Shown here piece by piece: positions 22,994-34,379 of a stretch of DNA of 64,000 nt (its first letter is position 1; every line of letters starts with the position of its first letter). The notes below the pieces were generated by a model. It ran no database searches. It worked only from the letters and a program-made list of their open reading frames with translations, and was not told the origin of the DNA. The stretch spans positions 155,990-219,989 of the forward strand of contig RDEW01000025.1 in the NCBI GenBank assembly GCA_011109175.1, read 5' to 3'. Source of the stretch: Dicyema japonicum. Lineage: Eukaryota; Dicyemida; Rhombozoa; Dicyemidae. A program made the position numbers and the translations under genes.

Positions 22994-24890
22994 AATTTAA
23001 TAAAAATTAATTTTTTATTTATTTTAAATATTTCTACATTTATTTATAAAGGAAAAAGAAAATTTTGTTAAAAAAGTAATAAAAATTAAGTTAGTTGTTA
23101 TGACAATGTTCCCATTATGCCCTGCAGAAGTAACCTCTTATTATAGCGATCCCAATGTTCTGGAAGAGCCATTGCGTCGTTCTAGGTTCACCATTCAGGA
23201 GTCTGCAAGCCGCACGATTAACTTAAAAACCAGACGTGCTCGGGTCAATAACGTCTGTCCTCTCAACAGAGATTGGCTGGAAAGCGAATCTGTCCCCAAT
23301 ACCGCTGTACTTTTCTTCTTTCAAATCTTTAGCAGTACTCGCGAGGTACCTGCGAATCATTATATTAAGCTACTGTTCCTTGCCACCATAATAAAAGTTA
23401 TTGAGAAAATACAGCAATATACCGCCTAAATTTTAAATTGTCTTAACCGGAACAGCCTGGAATCTAAATTGTTGCAGGAGTTATTTGTACTTCTGAGCAT
23501 GGACGAAGTGACTCTCTAGGAAGACACTAGAAACAAAGAAAGTGTCAGGATTACCTAGAATTAGGATACGAATCTCTTTCACTCCAAAATTAAAAAACAA
23601 ACTTGAAAGGTCATCTGTCCGAAGTTGAGCGTATATAATGATTGTTAATTTAATTCTCGAATGTGTTCTTAATGATAATAAATAAACTGCGGTCTGAGAT
23701 AGGGTTTTTTCGTCGAAATGAGAATCACTTCAATCAAAGTAATACACACTGATCGATATGAACAAACTTTTTAGTTTTATTAAGACAAGTAGTTATTTAG
23801 AAAAAATTATAAGCGATTTATTATCTTAAAATGAAATTAAAAAAATAAAAAATCCATTTCTCTCGAATCCGACACTGTTAAATTTCCAAAAATGGCGAAT
23901 TCTGAGGTTTTATTGTAAATTATAAAATTTGTGTGAATCTGTTTGTAGTATTGATTATTAAAATATAAGATAATTTTTTCACACGTCCAGATCCAGTCGG
24001 AAGAGTTTGAAAAGTCAATAATTTTAAAATGAACTATAAATGACATTTTATCATTAAATCGAAGCTTGAAACAAGTTGATTAATTTCTTTGTTCTATTAT
24101 TAACATACGATAACATACACAGCCACAACAACGTGTAATATTTAAATCCATTTGTTTAATAAATACAAAAGGTGAAAATTAATTAATCCCAAAATCGGTT
24201 ATGTGGTGTACCCCATGTCTGAGTGGTACGCATCCTTTCTAAGCATCGCGGCCATCTATATCCGCCTTAGTGAGAATTAATTTAGAAATCAATTTTTTTA
24301 AAATATACGTGAGCTGTTTGAGTATGTTGTGGGATGAGCATCGGGCCAAGATGAGTTTGATTTTACCACGATCTTTGGAAATCTCATTTATTCAAAAATA
24401 CTGAGTTTCAATTTTTGGCTACACCAAATTACCTTATCGGTCCCGTTGGAGCATTCGTCCTTGGCTTTTTCTTTCCTATTAGCCATCGGTTTTCCATACT
24501 CGTAAATGTCAATATTGCCTTTAAAAAATCAATTCAAAAAATGACTAATTTGTTATAGTTACGATCTGTTACTAACAGCAATTAATGCCGGTTCAATATC
24601 GATCTTCAACTCCACCACATTCAAAATCGCTAAGCTCACTCTTGCTCACGTGTTTGTACCATACTTCATTCTAAGCTCTAAAAATGTTTATTAATCATCA
24701 GAATCTCATAGTGGGCGATCTAAATTGGCAAGGAATTAGATTAGGTTAGGGATGGGGACAGCTGAAATTTGTCTTGAAGGGCCTGGATTCTTCACTAGGG
24801 TTTCCCCAACCGGTTAATCTACGATAAGTTGAACATACGACTATCTAACGACCGCAAACAACTATAAAATGAAAATCTGCGTACATTTCA
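22994..24890. other. Unassigned stretch in duplication copy 2
   Basis: Bases 22,994-23,274 are private to copy 2 and contain a frame (NVLEEPLRRSRFTIQESAS) related to the segment at about 6,930-7,020. From 23,275 it follows copy 1 (11,540 onwards). The frame with YFNNQYYKQIHTNFIIY recurs at 23,837-24,000 on the minus strand with a 1-nt shift. No gene is recognised. Confidence 0.4.
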
Positions 24891-24899
24891 ATTTCAGAT

Positions 24900-25343
24900 A
24901 TGTTAATCAAGGACGATACCCTTGCGAACATTTTTAACAGGACTCCCCTCCAAACCTACGGGATAAAAGTCGTGTACGACTCCCAGTTTTTGATGTCAAC
25001 ATTGAAGAAGATAGAATGTGAAAAAAGATTGTCCTTGCAAAAATTAAACACTCGAATAACTTCACTCAAAAACTTTCTTGAAGACATTCCGAAGCTTAGT
25101 GAAAAGCGAAAAAGTTGGCTGAAAAAACACGTGTCTCTTTCAAAGGATCAGGAATTATTTGAGAGAAAAAAATTTTCAGTCCAGTATAAGCCAACCAATT
25201 CGTTTCATTTCAGAAGATTTTCTTGTCCTCCTGTGAAAGTGGTCCCCCCTGCCCTCACAGTGCGGAAACCTTCACATGTCGTTATCCAGGCAAGACATTC
25301 TGTTGATTTGCATCAAAAGATCAATAAGTCTCAAAAGTGGTGA
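24900..25343 (+). CDS. Conserved hypothetical 147-aa protein, duplicate 2
   Basis: Same length and start context (ATTTCAGAT then ATG) as 13,160-13,603. The substitutions are N6D, S19T, I32M, S98P, N102H and S107F. The basic helical stretch and the C-terminus VDLHQKINKSQKW are unchanged. Function unknown. It could be a terminal exon of a longer gene, because an acceptor-like CAG precedes the ATG in both copies. Confidence 0.55.
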   Translation: MLIKDDTLANIFNRTPLQTYGIKVVYDSQFLMSTLKKIECEKRLSLQKLNTRITSLKNFLEDIPKLSEKRKSWLKKHVSLSKDQELFERKKFSVQYKPTNSFHFRRFSCPPVKVVPPALTVRKPSHVVIQARHSVDLHQKINKSQKW

Positions 25344-26577
25344 TTCAAAGTTAATAGAATGTATTAATTGATTTATTTTAACAATATAATTTAAAGTACA
25401 TTTTTTTATATTAATGATAATCTGAGGTTTTGTCATAGTTTGAGAATCAATGAATTATTCCCGAAAGACGAGGTGTAGTTATTCCTAATCGTCCCAGTAA
25501 AGCCCTCAGCTGGTTCTGTATTCTTCCTTTGATACCACACAAGCATGTGCTGGAGGGAGAACTGACCGGGGTAATGGGTACCGTCTCCATTTAGACGAAT
25601 TAGAATTTCCTGAATGTTTGGTGGATTCTTTTTTTGTATTTTCCCAGAAGGTGGTAGATTGTTCATTCTTAATGACTATTTTCTCTTTCTCACTCCATTA
25701 GAGCTTCCTATAACTGCAAAGACTAGATGTTTTCATCCCCCTCCGGAGGTTCTGGGTCGATTTGTGTGATATTAAAAGGTCTCTTAACCTCTCAATTCCT
25801 CATTTTGTGACTTTCTAAAAAGTGGGGGATACAAAAATTTTAGAATGTGAGGCCAATTCAAAAAGTTTATAGTGATTTTTTGCATTATGTGGCATTTATG
25901 GTGGATTCGAGAAATTTTACTGTATTGAATGAAAATCTGGTGTTGAGATTTTTCTATTGTTTTGTACATAAAAATTCTGCTTTGTTCACTGTTAAAGTCT
26001 CTGAGAGGACAATTCTGATTTATTAATTTTACAATTAGATTAAAGTACATTTATATAAAGCTAATCGAAAGTTATTATTAAAACCCAGTCAAGTGAAATT
26101 AAAAAAGTTGACTTTTTTCCAAAAAACAAGTGCATTTATTCCAGCACTCCAATGAGTTTTTCTAGACTGACAGTGTCGAAGGCTAGTCTTTGAACTTTTA
26201 AATCTTTACTGAATAACGCAATACCAACTATAGAGTGCACCATTGTACATCCGCTGTTGATCCCCCAGTCCTGAAACTACTTTTGTTTTGGTCCAAGTAT
26301 CCGTTCACTGGCCCTTGAATCATATTAAATATGATCAAGGTGTGGATCTTCCGCAGGGTGTTCAGAAAGATGACAGGGTGCAACTATTCAACCGTTCCGG
26401 GTGGTTTATTTCCGTTCTGGACTGGTGTTAGTACCCGTTTTCCAAGTTCTGTAAAGTCCTTGTTTGCAATCATGACATTCAGCAATCTTGAGAGTTCTTA
26501 TAACAATTCTTAAGATATGTTGTTTGTCTCGGAGTGCGACCAAATTTGAGCTTCTTTATCGCCCAGGAGACCACCTC
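25344..26577. other. Gene-free AT-rich stretch, partner of 13,604-14,838
   Basis: No gene is supported. Small indels against copy 1 (for example at 25,405 and 26,105) break any shared frame. Confidence 0.4.
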
Positions 26578-27605
26578 TTGTAAAATTATTAGTTCGATTT
26601 TGGTGTCTTCTGGCATGGGATCCGAATTCTCTCCTTTCACAAAGAACAGTTGTTCAAAGTTCGATGCGACGAACTCTGTTCGGAAACATTTCGTATTGTT
26701 TTTACATTTCTGTCGTGCAAAAGAAGCTTCCTTTATTGGTTCTTCCTCCGCATTAGTCGCATAGCAAGAAATGTTGCATCGATATTTTTAAGGTGTTCGA
26801 CCTTTTTTATCTGGTTTTCCAACTGGTTGTTGTGATATTACTTGTATAAGAGATTGATTTCCCTCATTCATGCTTCAGCTTGGAAACGGTTTGTAGATAT
26901 ACAGTATTTTCAGATCTGATCCTTAAATTCTTCTGCATGTTCAATAGGGCGTGTAAGTCTGGTTGAAGTTGACTGCTGTGTTCAACTGTTGATCCAAAGC
27001 GACATAATTGAGGTTGTGTTGTGTCTCACGATAACGAGAGACCTACTGGAAGATCCATTGAATTTCATGGATGTTGTGGTTTCTGAGTGTACCCAAATGT
27101 CCTAGTTTCTTGAGAAGACTGACTTTTGCTTATACTTCCAGTTGTCTCGACAGTAATTGAGCGGAACGTGAACTGATAAATGAACCTTTTGTATTTCTTC
27201 CTTTTAGACTTCTCCGCATTTTGAGGCGAATAAGACATTTACCCGGTTCTGATAATGTTGAAGGAGATGGGAATTCGATACACGTGGTGCTCCATATTAG
27301 TAGTTTTCCATCCTGTTTGTGATTATTTCAAGCTGTTTTCAGCATCATTTGTCCAGGGTAACGAGAAGAGGTTGAAATCAAATTGAAGATATAAGAGATA
27401 TTCGTAGAGTTCTCTTTTATTGTCTGATTAGAGCTTGAATAAAATTGGGGGAATGATACCCTGATTTCAAGTTCTCTAACAAATTCCATTTAAAATCAAA
27501 TTCAGAGGGCTCTCAATTCCTTACTAACTGAAATGTACTGGAAGAAGCATCTTACAACATTATTTTTGTGAGTTCTTCAGTAGCACACTACTAGACCCTT
27601 AACGG
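26578..27605. other. 1.0 kb present only in duplication copy 2
   Basis: In copy 1 the flanks join near 14,838-14,848. The segment has somewhat higher GC content and minus-strand frames with Cys/His pairs. I could not tie these to a known zinc finger or retroelement ORF. It may be ancestral sequence deleted from copy 1 or an insertion into copy 2. Confidence 0.4.
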
Positions 27606-27613
27606 AAAATGAA

Positions 27614-27880
27614 TTGTCTAATTGTGGTAGTGGAGTGGTTAGTGCTGTCGAGATTAATTGCAAGTACGATTACCTCTCCTCTTTGCCTTCTTCAATTCCT
27701 AATAGGCAACAAGTGATCCATCTGGTCAAGGAGACATCCAGTGCTTGGTTGGGATCCAAAAAGGATCTCGCTCTTCCCTACTCTACTGTAGGGATATTCA
27801 TAATGGTGGATATGGATGTACTTGATGCTTGGAATAGATCCTTCGTACTCCGAAAATAAGGAAAAGTACCTACTTTTGTA
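27614..27880 (+). repeat. tRNA-like SINE, family B, copy 2
   Basis: Partner of 14,857-15,115, with the TAGTGGAGTGGTTAGTGC head and the CTTCTTCAATTCCTA body. Confidence 0.45.
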
Positions 27881-28189
27881 GCAAAGAGCAAACCTCTCTT
27901 CATACCAACCAACTATCAAATAGTTTGTTAGTGATGACTACGAACACAGCTGCAAGTATGTTTTTAAAAAAGTTATTTTATTTTAAAATTAATAAAATTA
28001 TGAAATTTGTTAGTAAGACAAAATTTAATTCAAGAAATTATTATTTCTTTTTCTTAGGTGCTACTAAAAAAACAAATTTAAATTTACTTATTTTGGGTTT
28101 ATATGAACCGTTCGTCGTACTTTTCCTTAATTTAGCGACAGCATTGACATTTAAAATTTTAAGCTAAAATGGCTTAATTATTATTTTTG

Positions 28190-31024
28190 CTAGCATACCT
28201 TCTTCTTCACGGTAGTTTCTGGTTTCTTTACCTCCAACTGTTCATTCTCACTATCCGATGCATCAAAGATATTCTCAGGTGGACTCCCGGTTAGAATTTC
28301 ACTAAAATTTATCACTTTTTTATTTATCATCTAAGAACCCGACGTTTTTTTATCATCACATCTTTTTGCCAACCTTGACCACTGCTTTCTGTTATTTTGA
28401 ATTCCAGCCAGCATCGGTGTTAGTGCAGGCTCCAGCTTAGAAAATGCCTAAATTCAAATTTGATGGCAATACTTCGTAAACGGCCATACAAACTCCGTCA
28501 ATAAAGCCGACTTGCATTTTCGGAAGATCCCTCTTTTTATCTCGATTCATCATGTCCTTCAATGAATCCATAATTCAAACTATCGGCTGGGACTTTAAAA
28601 TCGTTTTTTCCATGTCTCCCTGCTCAAAGAACTCACTAGCGACTTTAACTGCGACATATTTCTGTATTTGCCACGGTTTTGTGATCGCGGAAACGTCGCA
28701 GGCAGTCATCATCATTCCCCTGATTCCTATAAACTAATTTTGCCACTTTAAAAGATCAAAGTCCTCCTCAGAACTGATACTTCTTTTTTCCTGTGTAATC
28801 TTCATGAATTTGTTGCGTTTCCTCCAATAAACTAATAGCTTACTGGAAGTAGATGGCCAAGTCAGTTGACAAAATCGACTTTTCGATCATGGAAACTGCA
28901 AATTTGTATTCTTCCTCCGTAAGATTCTCAAAAATGTTGTTCCCCTTTATTTTTAAGATGGGAGACAACTTCTGCGTTGATAATTGTCAGGCACATGTCA
29001 ATGTGGTGGCGTTCTAGAATCGAAGTTGAATACAGCTGCGTCAATGATGACTCCATCCTAACTTTATGTTAAATTGAAGACCTTGTCTCGAAGGAATTAT
29101 TGGTCCCCCGATGATCCAAGTCGTGAGAAATGCAGGAAACCAAAAGAAGGAACATTTCAAAGTTCGTGAAATAATTGGACATTTTTCCCGTCTAAATTGT
29201 CAGCGTGAATGACCCCACTGTTAACATGGTGTACATCATCTGTGCAGTGTTCAGGGCATGTCTCCAATTGTGGTACAAAACCTTTCTGTAATTTTTCTTG
29301 ACGGAACAAATCCACCGAACCAAAGTCTGGGGGTGATGTAGTGAAACATTCAACCTCATGCGATATTTTAAAGTTTTTTAGAGTGTTCATGTTGCAGAAA
29401 ATCTTCACAACAGCCATGGTGGTCTCATCCTCCGTTAAAGGGAAGTCGTTGAATTCAAACGCGGACAAATTAAACTTTGGGAGCTTCAAGTCGTATTTCT
29501 AAGATGAAATATGCGACAGAACCATTATTCTGTTAACCTCATCTGAAGAAGGTGATATGTGGTACATGAATACTTCCAGAGTGACCTTCTGCTTCAGCAT
29601 TAAAATTCTCGCATCTTCAATCTGCTTAGCGTTTTGCATCCCCAAACCACAAAAAATTGAGAAAGTCTTCAAAATTAGTCAAAGATGACTTCTAAAGTTT
29701 TTTCCTCGGCTGATAAAAATTCAGCAGAGTAGGATTTATTGACCAATTGCACGCATCCTACGAGGCACTTTGATTTGTCGCAAATTGGAGTACACATCAA
29801 GGATTTGAAGAAAACCTCTTCCTTTGAAGTTCAAATTAATCGCCTACTCCGTCTTTGAAGTAATCGTTGTTTGATTGGTTAATTCTGACAGTTTCGTTTA
29901 ACTTTATTGAGGAAATAGCCACGTCCTTGATTTGATTCGTGAAAGGCTCGTCGTTTCTTAAGAGTTTTTGAACAAAATACTTTATTTCTTCGAACGCTTC
30001 GTCGTTGGAAAAGCGGTAAAATTTCGTGATTTTAAATTCCTACTTTGTTATCTTAAAATTCACCGAATATGAGGAAATTTCAATTTGAGGGGAGATAAGG
30101 TAAATGAAGCAGAATTCGCATGAAAACATTTCAAGGGATTCTTTCATTATGTTTTTCAAAAAGTCAACCAGACTGCTTTGCTCGTTCATTATTTTTTTGG
30201 CCATGTTTATAACAATCTACGGGTTTTTGTCAAAAAACTTGATTTCGCTTGAATTCTTGAAGGGACTTTTGAAAAAGCTTGGCATTCATCATTCCAAGTC
30301 CACAAAACATCAAGAAACGCCTAAAATTCTAAAATTCAATATCAACTAAATTACATCCTCGTCCTCCAGGGTGAATTCGGTCCCGTCTTTTTTATTCACA
30401 ATCTGAGCGACCGCGATCACTTGATTTTCCGAGTTTGTTATCGGCATGCAAAGCAAGCTTTTCGTTTTGTAGCCCGTCGACTTATCAATCGAATCGTCGA
30501 ATCTTTTATCCTTCAAAAATCAAACTACAACGACCTTATATGCGTCCTTAATATTCACGGGGACATTATTTTCAGCGACATATCCTGCGATCCCCCTCCC
30601 AAATGGAATCACAACGTTCTTTAAATCTTCCCGTGCTTCCTCGAGAGTTGCAGACTCTCTGACGTTGAAAAGAAAGGTCATCAATTCCTTTTTATGTTTT
30701 TCTTCGTTCACCAAAAAGAGACTGCTGCGGTCAGCCTTTGCCAAGATCTCTTAAGCGGAATAAGATTACCTGCACATTGAGGAGTATTTTGTGGCACAAC
30801 CTTGCCATATCAAGTTCAGTGGTAACATCCTTGACAATCTCTTCGAACATGTCCGGGAAGCTCATGGACTCCAATTTGGTCATCTTCCTTTGAATTGTCG
30901 ACTTGGAGGGCAGCCGGACCCCTTTGACATAACTTTTGAATAGATCCGATGTCAAGTCCTGATCTTCCTTATCTAAGATAAAATCTATTTTTAAAGCAAA
31001 ACTGCGGTTTTTTGTTTTCGCTTC
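28190..31024 (-). CDS. GAF-type cyclic-nucleotide phosphodiesterase (PDE5/6/11 group), 18 visible exons
   Basis: It would hydrolyse cGMP and/or cAMP. Removing 17 GT-AG introns of 22, 24, 26, 22, 24, 26, 23, 24, 28, 27, 24, 25, 22, 27, 24, 25 and 24 nt gives one frame of 805 codons plus stop. Exons: 31024-30770, 30747-30535, 30510-30355, 30328-30239, 30216-30064, 30039-29848, 29821-29690, 29666-29523, 29498-29355, 29326-29219, 29191-29082, 29057-28970, 28944-28844, 28821-28747, 28719-28581, 28556-28473, 28447-28339, 28314-28190. GAF-A (about 70-220) has [13 protein letters not shown], the NKxnFx3DE motif. GAF-B (about 245-415) keeps LVNKS. The catalytic domain (about 470-770) has [25 protein letters not shown], the AITKPW block and the substrate glutamine in MQVGFID. 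In the helix after TSILE the usual HHH is RHH. An in-frame TAG precedes 31,024 after TTTTAG, so an upstream exon (cis or trans-spliced) is likely and the true start is not seen. PDE5, 6 and 11 cannot be separated by eye. Confidence 0.93.
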
Positions 31025-32217
31025 CTAAAAGAAAGCCTAAAGGAATTCATAATAATAAATTCGCTAGTAAAATATTTTTATAGCAAACAAAAATGTGTGA
31101 AATTGATTACATGCGGTATCGAACACGTGTAATTAATTATGAGTAACATCTATCAGGACCAACCTCCATTCAGTATCAGCTAAAGATCTAATTGGCATTA
31201 TATATATTCGCCCATCGACGTTGAACCATTTATTGACCTGTGAATGGGATAATTAGTAATTAATTGATAATTATTAATTTAACAAATTCAGAGCTGATTA
31301 AATTTGGCGACGTCATTTAAGGTTAAATTGACTACTTTACTTGACAGCCTTAAGGTTAAATTGACTACTTTACTTGACCGAGATCGTTTGAAACAGATAC
31401 ACGATTCTGCTTCTATGAGAACCGTCTGAAGACTCGATGATAATAATACTCCGGTCCCTTTCTCCAATCGACCAATCAGAATTCTCTTTTCCGAGGGACA
31501 TCCGGGTAAACCTGGCTCGTCTATGATGTAGGCACCACCCATCTTCACCGACAAACGTATGTAAACCGGATGAGGTAAAAAATGTCCTCTGTTCATTTTT
31601 CAACCTTTCCGAGTTAACAACAAGTCATCTTTTGAATGTCCTGAGTTAGTGCGATGTACGTCTACAATGCCAAGACTGACAGATCTATGTGAGCGACTGG
31701 CGTTTGCTGGTCTCCTACAAGTTAATGAGGCCGGCGTTACTTAACTAGCTATCTGAAGTTGAGATTAAATCCTGTACTTATAATCAGAAGTTATTTTTAA
31801 TTCCACTTAAGAAATTTTTATTGCATGAGCATTGATCAAAAATCTGAAGAGATTGTCGATGAGCTTAAAGAGAATCAATCTATCGGTTTGGAAGGGATGG
31901 TACTTGAAAACGTGGATTTTAGCTTTAGAAAATTATGAAATGGGTCCATGAAGAGATTTGATAGATTGTTCAAAGGAATCATTGAAATAATTCATGGATT
32001 AAGAAAGAAGAGAGTAAAATGGTTAGAGTCCACAGTTTCTGCACTAAAAGGACTTTGGTGAAGATTTTCATTCTAAGTTTTGACTCACGATTTTTAAGTC
32101 AAAATTTAACTTTAGTTAAAATTAATTAAATTATAATTTTAAAGATGTAATAATGACGTATTTATAGGCTGATTACATATCAGTATCTAAAATTTTCAAA
32201 ATAAACGAGGTTATACA
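31025..32217. other. Upstream region of the phosphodiesterase; no firm gene
   Basis: An acceptor-like TTCACAG at about 31,239 on the minus strand is followed by a frame starting VNKWFNVDG. This could be an upstream phosphodiesterase exon, but the connection cannot be made. A 33-bp unit (TTAAGGTTAAATTGACTAC...) is repeated twice at 31,317-31,378. The rest shows nothing recognisable. Confidence 0.4.
31317..31378. repeat. Two-copy 33-bp tandem repeat
   Basis: The units at 31,317 and 31,350 are identical over about 29 bases, then differ in the last positions. Confidence 0.85.
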
Positions 32218-32229
32218 GTGACCGCCTTC

Positions 32230-32475
32230 TTAGCTATTCCCTCTCAAGATGGCGAGCGAGATTCCCTCAAATATCCAGCAGCGCTCAAGGGTATCTCTTG
32301 TTCGTGCAAATATCCGATTCCCTTGAAGGCTCAAGAATTCCATCGTCTCAGGCGCAAGGGAACCAGACGTTTTAACCGCGAGCGGAAGAAACAAAATATC
32401 GTTGGGTAGGACCGAGTACTTTGCCTGTTTTGACCTCTCAGCCTTCTCAGCGGCAGAACAGACTCCAGAGGCCAC
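32230..32475 (-). mobile_element. RLE-type retroelement C-terminal fragment
   Basis: An 81-codon frame reads AAEKAERSKQAKYSVLPNDI, then LPLAVKTSGSLAPETMEFLS and GISLAILRGNS. It corresponds to the last part of the domain at 58,682-59,140 (AGEAARLYENSKIKKYSSL, VVVETSGVFGP, ISLAVVRGNS). Only this C-terminal tail is present, as expected for a 5'-truncated insertion. No poly(A) is obvious. Confidence 0.75.
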
Positions 32476-32702
32476 TCGGACTTCTTACCTTAATTTAAAC
32501 ATGATCATTCAATTATTGTTAATAGACCGTTTTCCTGCTAGTGACTGATTTCCTTTCCTCAAACGAAGGTAACTAAATAAAATATTAGAGTGTTTGATAA
32601 TAACCTAATAAATCCCATGTTCCTCCACAAGGCAGACAGTACTCTTCCAGGTTTCTCAAATGGATCAGATGAGACTGAAGTATCCTTATATGTTTTCTTA
32701 TG

Positions 32703-32940
32703 TTATCCAGTTAAGTCGTGTCTGACCCTTTGAACAAGTTTCCTCCACTCTCCCCGATCCGTCGCAATTTGGAGTAGCCTTGATATAGGCATTTCCGTGA
32801 CGTCTTCCACCGTGGATAGCCACCGAGTCCTCGGTCGACCAGGTCTTCTCTTCCCAGTAATATTGCTCAGCATAATGGTTTTTTCCAGGGAGTCAGAGCG
32901 AACAACATGCCCAAAGAACGCCAATCTGTGTTTCACGATT
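32703..32940 (-). mobile_element. Non-LTR retrotransposon ORF2 C-terminal fragment
   Basis: The frame reads RLAFFGHVVRSDSLEKTIML, GKRRPGRPRTRWLSTVED and GEWRKLVQRV. This FGH...GRPRTRW...W..LV pattern is the common end of non-LTR polyproteins. It is a short, intact-looking but 5'-truncated piece. Confidence 0.8.
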
Positions 32941-32989
32941 CTTCCTTCTAGCGAAATGTCTGTATTTTAATCAGGTATTTTTTCTATGA

Positions 32990-34240
32990 ACTTAGAAGGA
33001 AGACTAAAGTTACATATTAAAGAGATGAAGACATTTAGCGCAATAGAGGTACCTCAGAGCTACACTATAAAAACACAGCTCAATCTACTAGAAATAAACG
33101 AGAGAATTTTCTCAAATTGTCATAACGATCTCCAAAAACAAGTTTTGGGATTACCAACTTCTCAAATGCCGCAAATCCGTCCCTAAAAAGTCCGAGTCAT
33201 GGTTATTGTCTCCTTTTCTCTTCGCTCAAAAAACCTTTTAATCAAATTGGTCAGACGACTAGGTCTCGATGTCTGCCTTGGCGAAAAGGAATCATTAAAG
33301 GCGGTTGTCATGTAAACGAATTGTTGAGAGATTCCATATTTTGAATGCACTCACAATGACGACGTTGCTTTCACTTGCCTAGTCTGGAGATTGTGCGTCG
33401 ACAAAGTAGGTAGTAAGATGCCAGATGGGAGTACCACAATATCTTTGGGTAGGTTGAAGTGTCTGACACAGGCAGATACCTTGGGGGATAGCACTAAGAG
33501 AAATATTGCACCCTGAAGGAAAAATACTTTTCCAGTCTGCTCCAGCTAAAAGATTTGGAATTCACGAGAACAAAGGCCACCCCCAACCGCTGTGTTATTA
33601 TTACCATTTATTAGGAAGTAACGCCACAATCGCGTTTTCAATCTGTTAATGACTTGTTTACCGCTCCAGAGGATTCGAAGGTGATTGGGACCGTGTGGAA
33701 ACACTCTTCAAAAGCCGATTATTTCTTCAATTTTCTCTATTTGGGAGAATGAGCGATACATAAAACAGAGAGTCGTCGCACGTCAAATCAGTTATCGCTG
33801 AAAATGCCAAGAATTGTCGTAATCGCCTGATGAGTTCAACTGAGAGTTAACAATCAGAAAATGCTAAAAATCATTAGAACTCTAATTGAAAATAACTGAA
33901 GCGTGGCACAATTAGTGACAACCATTTTGAGTCGGTCAAACAACCCAGCTGATATCAGGACAGTCCACATGAGTCATGTATGCTAATAATAAGGTACTTG
34001 GACAAATGACAAACGACAGTCAGATAATTTTATATGCCATCAAACTCAATCTTACTAATTTGGGGAAACCCAAGTGTCCATGAATATGAAAAGGCTTAAG
34101 AGGTTATTAGATACCGTAAATCTCCTATTTTTGAAATAATTTCATTAACATAACACGTGTATTATAGATTTCCAGTACTTCTCGGTGGTATTTGGGATTT
34201 TAGATCCAACTTCTTTCTAATAATTATGCCTTTCGTACTC
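32990..34240. other. Unassigned stretch
   Basis: A 66-codon frame at 32,986-33,186 has no recognisable motif. No gene, RNA or repeat is supported here. Confidence 0.35.
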
Positions 34241-34249
34241 TCAGTCTGT

Positions 34250-34375
34250 CCATTCTACCCCGTTTACAATTGCAACTTTCAACATCAGAGGATTCGCTTC
34301 AAACACTAAACAGGAGACCTATGCATGGATTTCCTCGATGAACTGCTGAGACAGGATGAAAGTTACACAGAGAAA
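34250..34375 (+). mobile_element. Start of a non-LTR APE endonuclease, isolated fragment
   Basis: The frame STPFTIATFNIRGFASNTKQE matches the first strand and loop of the apurinic-type endonuclease of non-LTR elements (TFNIRG). It decays after about 40 codons. Probably the 5' remnant of an element. Confidence 0.6.
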
Positions 34376-34379
34376 ACTG

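Larger units (their letters stand above)
17129..28548 (+). repeat. Direct tandem segmental duplication, copy 2
   Basis: This is the partner of 4,137-15,785 (see that entry for offsets). Its right end runs into the complete phosphodiesterase gene. Private features are the extra 1.0 kb at 26,578-27,605, a different 280 bp at 22,994-23,274 in place of the SINE of copy 1, and the absence of the tRNA-His segment (the flanks join near 20,320). Confidence 0.9.

Noticed and set aside
28574-28576. TGA recoding (selenocysteine or variant code) in the phosphodiesterase
   Set aside because: A 24-nt GT-AG intron removes the stop and ten extra residues and restores the family spacing.
28552-28737. Plus-strand 61-codon frame
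   Set aside because: Antisense shadow of the MMMTACD/AITKPW catalytic exon.
30104-30624. Plus-strand open frames of 67-81 codons
   Set aside because: They are antisense to well-supported phosphodiesterase exons 2-5 and have no motif.
31025-31027. In-frame TAG just before phosphodiesterase exon 1 as evidence that the gene is dead
   Set aside because: It is part of a TTTTAG acceptor-like sequence; upstream exon(s) are more likely, and the other 805 codons are intact.
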